From Planctomycetota bacterium (GTDB lineage Bacteria > Planctomycetota > UBA1135 > GCA-002686595): 10,201 nucleotides of DNA. Below the pieces are notes generated by a model. That model was given only the letters and a program-made list of their open reading frames with translations, ran no database searches and was not told the DNA's origin. The stretch spans positions 1-10,201 of the forward strand of contig JAQBVH010000060.1 in the NCBI GenBank assembly GCA_027623615.1. Reading direction: 5' to 3'. Positions 7,067-10,201 of the stretch are shown in pieces; position 1 is the stretch's first letter; the number at the start of each line of letters is the position of its first letter. The position numbers and the translations under genes are program-made.

Positions 7067-8083
7067 ATGCGTATCCAAGCCGCCTTCTTCTCGTGCGCTT
7101 CGCTGCTCCTGCTCCCCGCCTGCGACGGGGCCCTCGGGGGGAACATCCACGACGAGCCGACCGAGTTCAACGCCGCCTCCCTCGAGGAGGAGGCCCCCCA
7201 GCGCGCCGTGCGCGGCGAGCGCCCGGAGCCGGTGGGGGCGCCTGACGATCCGGCGGACGACCCGAGCGCCGGGACCGAGTCGACCGAGCCCGAGGATGCG
7301 GGGACGGAGGTGACGACCCCGGACCCGCCGCCGAGGACGCCCTCGGGTGGCAGCGGCCGTCCCCCTCGAGGTGGCGGCAAGGGCAACCACTCCGGCGCCG
7401 TCGTGAACACCGACCCTGGCACAGCTGCCGCCGGCACGGTCGGCAACATCGTCGGGACGGTGCTCTTCGAAGGCACCCCGCCCACGCGCAAGCCTCTCGA
7501 TCTGATCGAGGGCAGCCAGGGCTGCAAGCACCATCAGGAGACCCCGCTCTCCGAAGACGTGGTGGTCAACGACGGCAAGCTGGCCAACGTCTTCGTGTAT
7601 CTGAAGTCGATTCCTGCGGGCGTGACGATCCCGCCGCCGCCGACCGAACCCTTCGTGCTCAACCAGGTGGGCTGCATGTACGTGCCCCACGTGGCTGGGA
7701 TCCAGGCGGGGCGGCCGCTCCAGGCTGGTAACGACGATGACACGGCGCACAACGTGCGCTGCGGCGGCATCAAGTACGTCGGGGCCAACTTGACGATCGG
7801 CGCGGGGTCGGCTCCGCTGGCGCTTCCGACGCCGGGGGACGAGGAGGTCGCGATCAACTTCAACTGCGACATCCACCCCTGGATGAACGCGAAGGTCTGC
7901 GTGGTCGAACACCCCTGGTTCTGCGTGAGCGCCGAGGACGGCACGTTCACGATCGGCGACGTGCCGCCAGGCACCTACAAAATCGAGGCCTGGCAAGAGA
8001 AGTACGGCAAGGCCCGCTGCAGCGGCGAGGTCGTCGTTGGCAACGGCGGTAGCGTGACCGTCGACTTCACCTACAAGCCGTGA
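7067..8083 (+). CDS. Cupredoxin-like lipoprotein 1 with acidic linker
   Basis: A 338-residue lipid-anchored exported protein. ATG 7067 was chosen because it starts a lipoprotein signal (MRIQAAFF, lipobox LPAC, lipidated Cys19); the upstream GTG at 7028 only adds residues before it. Residues 20-125 form a low-complexity acidic Pro/Gly/Thr linker. From 126, a beta domain (GTVLFEGTPPTRKPL, C153, VVVNDGKLANVFVYL) leads into a cupredoxin fold. Ligands H228 (DTAHNV) and C267/H270/M273 (NCDIHPWM) match the amicyanin-type CxxHPxM type 1 copper site. A C-terminal PPGTYKIEAW strand resembles carboxypeptidase-regulatory or MauL-like proteins. Relative to its neighbour it has extra cysteines C232, C278, C286 and C318. 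It overlaps the next gene by 4 bases. Its likely role is periplasmic electron transfer; the partner is unknown. Confidence 0.85.
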   Translation: MRIQAAFFSCASLLLLPACDGALGGNIHDEPTEFNAASLEEEAPQRAVRGERPEPVGAPDDPADDPSAGTESTEPEDAGTEVTTPDPPPRTPSGGSGRPPRGGGKGNHSGAVVNTDPGTAAAGTVGNIVGTVLFEGTPPTRKPLDLIEGSQGCKHHQETPLSEDVVVNDGKLANVFVYLKSIPAGVTIPPPPTEPFVLNQVGCMYVPHVAGIQAGRPLQAGNDDDTAHNVRCGGIKYVGANLTIGAGSAPLALPTPGDEEVAINFNCDIHPWMNAKVCVVEHPWFCVSAEDGTFTIGDVPPGTYKIEAWQEKYGKARCSGEVVVGNGGSVTVDFTYKP

Positions 8084-8865
8084 GAGCGCTGACCCTGACT
8101 CTCCTCTGCCTGGCGGCCATGTGCCTGGCAGCCTGCAGCGAGAAACCCGCGGGTGGCAAGGCCGGCAGCAAGCGGCCGGCCTCGGGTTCGATCACGCTCG
8201 GTACCGTCAGCGCGCCCGAGGGCGTGGACGAGGCGGACCCGGGCGTGGTCCGCGGTCGGGTCGTGTTCGAGGGCAAGGCGCCCGAGATGCTGCCCCTGGG
8301 CGAGATCAAGAAGGAGTGCATCGAGGCCGGGCACGCCCGGCCCATCGATGATCGCGTGGTCATCACGGACGGTGCGCTGGCGGGCGTGGTGCTGACAATC
8401 CAGCGCGCACCCGAGGCCCCCGCGCTGACCGAGACCCCAGTCGCCCACGTCGACCAGTCCTCGTGTGTGTTCGTGCCACGCATCAGCGTCGTGCGCGCCG
8501 GGACCGAGGTGCGCTTCACCAACAGTGACTCTCTTGCTCACAACGTGAGCCTCAAGTCGTCACTCAACGCGCCGGTCAATCAGACCATCGGCTCGGATGG
8601 AGCTCCCATGCTCGTGCGCCTCGACGAGGCCGAGATCATTCAAGTCAAGTGCGACATCCACCCCTGGATGGTCGCCTGGGTCACCGTCGTGGACCACCCC
8701 TGGTACGCGATGAGCGGAGCCGACGGAAGCTTCGAACTACCGCCGCTGCCTCCCGGCACCTACGGGGTGTCCGCGTGGCACGAACTCTTCGGCACATTGC
8801 AGCTGCGCAAGCTCGAAGTCCCTCCGGGGGGCTCCGTCGAGGTCGCAGTGACCTTCAAGCGCTGA
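8080..8865 (+). CDS. Cupredoxin-like lipoprotein 2
   Basis: A 261-residue paralogue of the preceding gene. It begins with GTG inside the upstream stop (GTGA, 4-base overlap), which implies translational coupling. The signal MRALTLTLLCLAAMCLAAC has lipobox LAAC and lipidated Cys19. A short linker leads to VRGRVVFEGKAPEMLPL, C80 and VVITDGALAGVVLTI. The cupredoxin part follows, with CVFVPRISVVRAGTEVRF (129-146), H154 (SDSLAHNV) and C191/H194/M197 (KCDIHPWM), a complete His-Cys-His-Met type 1 copper ligand set. VVDHPWYAM and PPGTYGVSAWHELFG complete the family pattern, similar to proteins annotated as methylamine-utilisation or carboxypeptidase-regulatory-like. A 21-base stretch coding CDIHPWM (8650-8670) is identical to 7865-7885 in lipoprotein 1. 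A periplasmic electron-carrier role is inferred from the ligands; no redox partner is proven. Confidence 0.86.
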   Translation: MRALTLTLLCLAAMCLAACSEKPAGGKAGSKRPASGSITLGTVSAPEGVDEADPGVVRGRVVFEGKAPEMLPLGEIKKECIEAGHARPIDDRVVITDGALAGVVLTIQRAPEAPALTETPVAHVDQSSCVFVPRISVVRAGTEVRFTNSDSLAHNVSLKSSLNAPVNQTIGSDGAPMLVRLDEAEIIQVKCDIHPWMVAWVTVVDHPWYAMSGADGSFELPPLPPGTYGVSAWHELFGTLQLRKLEVPPGGSVEVAVTFKR

Positions 8866-8873
8866 GCGCACCA

Positions 8874-8904
8874 CAGGAGTTGACGCGGGGACCTTCGACT
8901 CCTG
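8874..8904 (+). promoter_or_regulatory. Intergenic stem-loop overlapping a TTGACG box
   Basis: CAGGAGT (8874-8880) pairs perfectly with ACTCCTG (8898-8904). The stem can extend inward by three pairs, one of them G-U, leaving an 11-base loop. It begins 8 bases after the lipoprotein stop. TTGACG (8880-8885), a good -35 match, sits in its left arm with GATCCT (8904-8909) 18 bases on as a possible -10. It may be a terminator-like hairpin, an operator or a promoter region. No T-tract follows. Confidence 0.35.
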
Positions 8905-8926
8905 ATCCTTCCCCAGTCCACCAATC

Positions 8927-8937
8927 TGAGAATCTCA
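8927..8937 (+). repeat. 11-base palindrome abutting a start codon
   Basis: TGAGA-A-TCTCA is a perfect inverted repeat that ends on the base directly before the ATG at 8938. It occupies the place where a ribosome binding site would be, and no purine-rich Shine-Dalgarno sequence is present. It could be an operator half-site pair, or chance. Confidence 0.35.
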
Positions 8938-9741
8938 ATGGACGACCTGATCTTCGCAGCAGACCACGGCCAACTCACGTTCCGATGGGCGCACGTCCTG
9001 GCGGGCGGCGTCTGGATCGGCATCCTGTACTTCTTCAACTGGATCAACGGCGCCTTCGCCGCGACCATGGATGGGGAGACCAAGCGCAAGGTCATTCCCG
9101 AGCTGATGCCGCGCGCCCTCTACTGGTTCCGCTGGGGCGCGGCCTGGACCTGGTTCACGGGTGTGTGCCTGCTGTTCGTCCTCTACTACGTGAAGGACAC
9201 CGGCTTCTACCTCGCCGAGAAACCGATCGAGGGTCTGAACAAGCCGACGCCGGCGCAGTGGGGCATCCCCTTCGGCTGCCTGCTGCTCGGCTTCCTGGTC
9301 TACGACGTGATCTTCAAGTTCGCTGGCAAGCCCGGGAGTCCCGCCCACGCGGCGGGCGTGATCGTCTGGGGCGGCCTCGCCGTCGGGTTCTGTGCGTGGA
9401 TGCAGAACGGCCTCGGCATGTCCCTGCGCGCATCCTTCGTGCACGTCGGCGCGCTCTTCGGCACCGCGATGGCCGCCAACGTCTGGATGCGCATCTGGCC
9501 CGCCCAGAAGCGCATCATCACGGCGATCAAGGCTGGTGAGGCCCCGAACGGCGACGACGCCGCGCTGGCTGGCTCGCGCAGCAAGCACAACACCTACATG
9601 TCGGTGCCGCTCCTGTTCCTGATGGTCAGCGTCGACCAGGGCAAGTTCGGTGACGCCCTGGCCCTGGCCCTGATCCTCGCCGCCTCGTGGGTCATCACGT
9701 TCGCCCTCTACAAGAAGTCGGCGATGGTGAAGGGCTTCTAG
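8938..9741 (+). CDS. PuuD/urate oxidase N-terminal-like integral membrane protein, no cytochrome c domain
   Basis: A 267-residue polytopic inner-membrane protein resembling the membrane part of urate hydroxylase PuuD (Urate_ox_N, PF06181). Matching segments are FRWAHVLAGGVWIGILYFFNW (15-35), YWFRWGAAWTWFTG (62-75), VHVGALFGTAMAANVWMRIWPAQKRII (168-194) and SRSKHNTYMSVPLLFLM (213-229). Conserved His residues are H19, H169 and H217. About seven hydrophobic segments are visible (roughly 14-34, 63-85, 108-127, 138-156, 166-186, 219-233, 238-257). Classical PuuD is about 400 residues and ends in a c-type cytochrome; here the protein stops after the membrane domain, with no CxxCH. The two cupredoxin lipoproteins directly upstream could be the electron acceptors. 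Substrate is not established; urate is only the family precedent. The following gene starts 5 bases after the stop. Confidence 0.8.
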   Translation: MDDLIFAADHGQLTFRWAHVLAGGVWIGILYFFNWINGAFAATMDGETKRKVIPELMPRALYWFRWGAAWTWFTGVCLLFVLYYVKDTGFYLAEKPIEGLNKPTPAQWGIPFGCLLLGFLVYDVIFKFAGKPGSPAHAAGVIVWGGLAVGFCAWMQNGLGMSLRASFVHVGALFGTAMAANVWMRIWPAQKRIITAIKAGEAPNGDDAALAGSRSKHNTYMSVPLLFLMVSVDQGKFGDALALALILAASWVITFALYKKSAMVKGF

Positions 9742-9746
9742 GAGGC

Positions 9747-10201
9747 ATGCAGCCGGAGGACGAGAGCAACGAGGCGCACTCGCGGAGCGGACCGCTCCTC
9801 GTCGCCCTCGTGCTCGTCCTCGCGCTGACCCGCGGCGCGCTGGTCGGGGAGGTCGCGCCCTTCGACACGACCTTCCTCGGTGCGCGCGTCGTCGAGCACC
9901 TCAGCGAGGGGGTCGGAGCCAGGGCGAACCCGGGTCTCGCCACTCCGCAACCAGCGTTCCCCGTGGCCAGCCCCCTGGGCACCGCGCTCGCGGCGTTCTG
10001 CGTTTGGATGGGGACCTCGACCATCGCCACGGTGCTCTGGCTGCCGGTGCTGTTCGAGGTCCTGGCGGCCCTACTGTTCGTCCTGCTCCTGCGCGCGCGC
10101 CCGCTCATCGCGGGCGCGGCGCTGGTGCTCTGGATCGCGGCTCCCGAGCCGGCGCTCGTCGCCGCGGCTGGTGGGGCCGGGCCGTTGGCCCTGGCGCTGG
10201 T
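9747..10201 (+). CDS. Polytopic membrane protein, probable GT-C-type glycosyltransferase (3' end outside window)
   Basis: The frame is open from ATG 9747 to the window end (151 residues visible). A short charged cytoplasmic start (MQPEDESNEAHSRSG) precedes a first membrane segment (16-34). A loop follows, FDTTFLGARVVEHLSEGVGARANPG (39-63) then ASPLGTALAAF (74-84). This resembles the first periplasmic loop of GT-C enzymes, whose usual form is DDAFI..RYA.NL..G.G...NPG...SPL. The acidic D40 is kept but the second Asp is Thr. Further hydrophobic segments lie at about 92-115 and 119-133. GT-C enzymes transfer sugars from polyprenyl-phosphate donors at the membrane. A GGAGG (9741-9745) overlaps the preceding stop but is only one base from the ATG, closer than usual. 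No better in-frame start is visible before the first membrane segment. Family assignment is moderate because most of the protein is missing. Confidence 0.6.
   Translation, partial: MQPEDESNEAHSRSGPLLVALVLVLALTRGALVGEVAPFDTTFLGARVVEHLSEGVGARANPGLATPQPAFPVASPLGTALAAFCVWMGTSTIATVLWLPVLFEVLAALLFVLLLRARPLIAGAALVLWIAAPEPALVAAAGGAGPLALAL

Noticed and set aside
6866..7996. 376-codon minus-strand ORF opposite the end of the glutamate-synthase-like gene and cupredoxin lipoprotein 1
   Set aside because: It is an Arg/Val/Gly-rich antisense shadow spanning two real genes, with no recognisable motif.
1..10201. tRNA, rRNA, CRISPR array, transposase or integrase signatures
   Set aside because: None was seen on reading the window. 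Nearly all DNA is accounted for by eight protein genes and short spacers.

Overview
This is a GC-rich window with strong G/C bias at third codon positions. It is densely coded, with no RNA genes, insertion sequences or CRISPR. The gene families point to a Planctomycetota chromosome. The clues are a large secreted protein whose C-terminal beta domain resembles one I associate with GC-rich planctomycetes of the Poly30/Pla163 kind, paired cupredoxin lipoproteins, and starts that mostly lack a good Shine-Dalgarno sequence. This placement is inference from recalled family features, not a computed phylogeny.

Layout: (1) Bases 1-570, plus strand, hold the C-terminal two thirds or so of a DapB-type 4-hydroxy-tetrahydrodipicolinate reductase (lysine pathway), with an unusual catalytic loop. 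(2) Bases 626-3355, minus strand, encode a 909-residue secreted protein: signal peptide, unknown beta domain, DUF5060, TIM-barrel glycosidase-like core, collagen-binding-like domain and a lineage-type C-terminal domain. It converges with dapB. (3) A 148-base divergent intergenic region leads to an RNase II/R family exoribonuclease (3504-5285, plus) that lacks the usual N-terminal cold-shock domains. (4) After two GC-rich hairpins comes an FMN-binding glutamate-synthase-family membrane protein (5427-7017), broken by one extra C at 6613-6616. (5) Two translationally coupled, paralogous lipoproteins (7067-8083 and 8080-8865) each carry a complete type 1 copper ligand set. (6) Bases 8938-9741 encode a membrane protein of the PuuD/urate oxidase N-terminal type without the cytochrome c tail. 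(7) From 9747 to the window end runs the start of a polytopic membrane protein, probably a GT-C glycosyltransferase.

The most coherent functional unit is 7067-9741: two lipid-anchored, probably periplasmic blue-copper proteins beside a membrane oxidoreductase-like subunit that has lost its own electron-accepting domain. A natural hypothesis is that the cupredoxins replace the missing cytochrome c as electron carriers. The rest of the window is mainly housekeeping (lysine synthesis, RNA decay) plus one secreted carbohydrate-active candidate.
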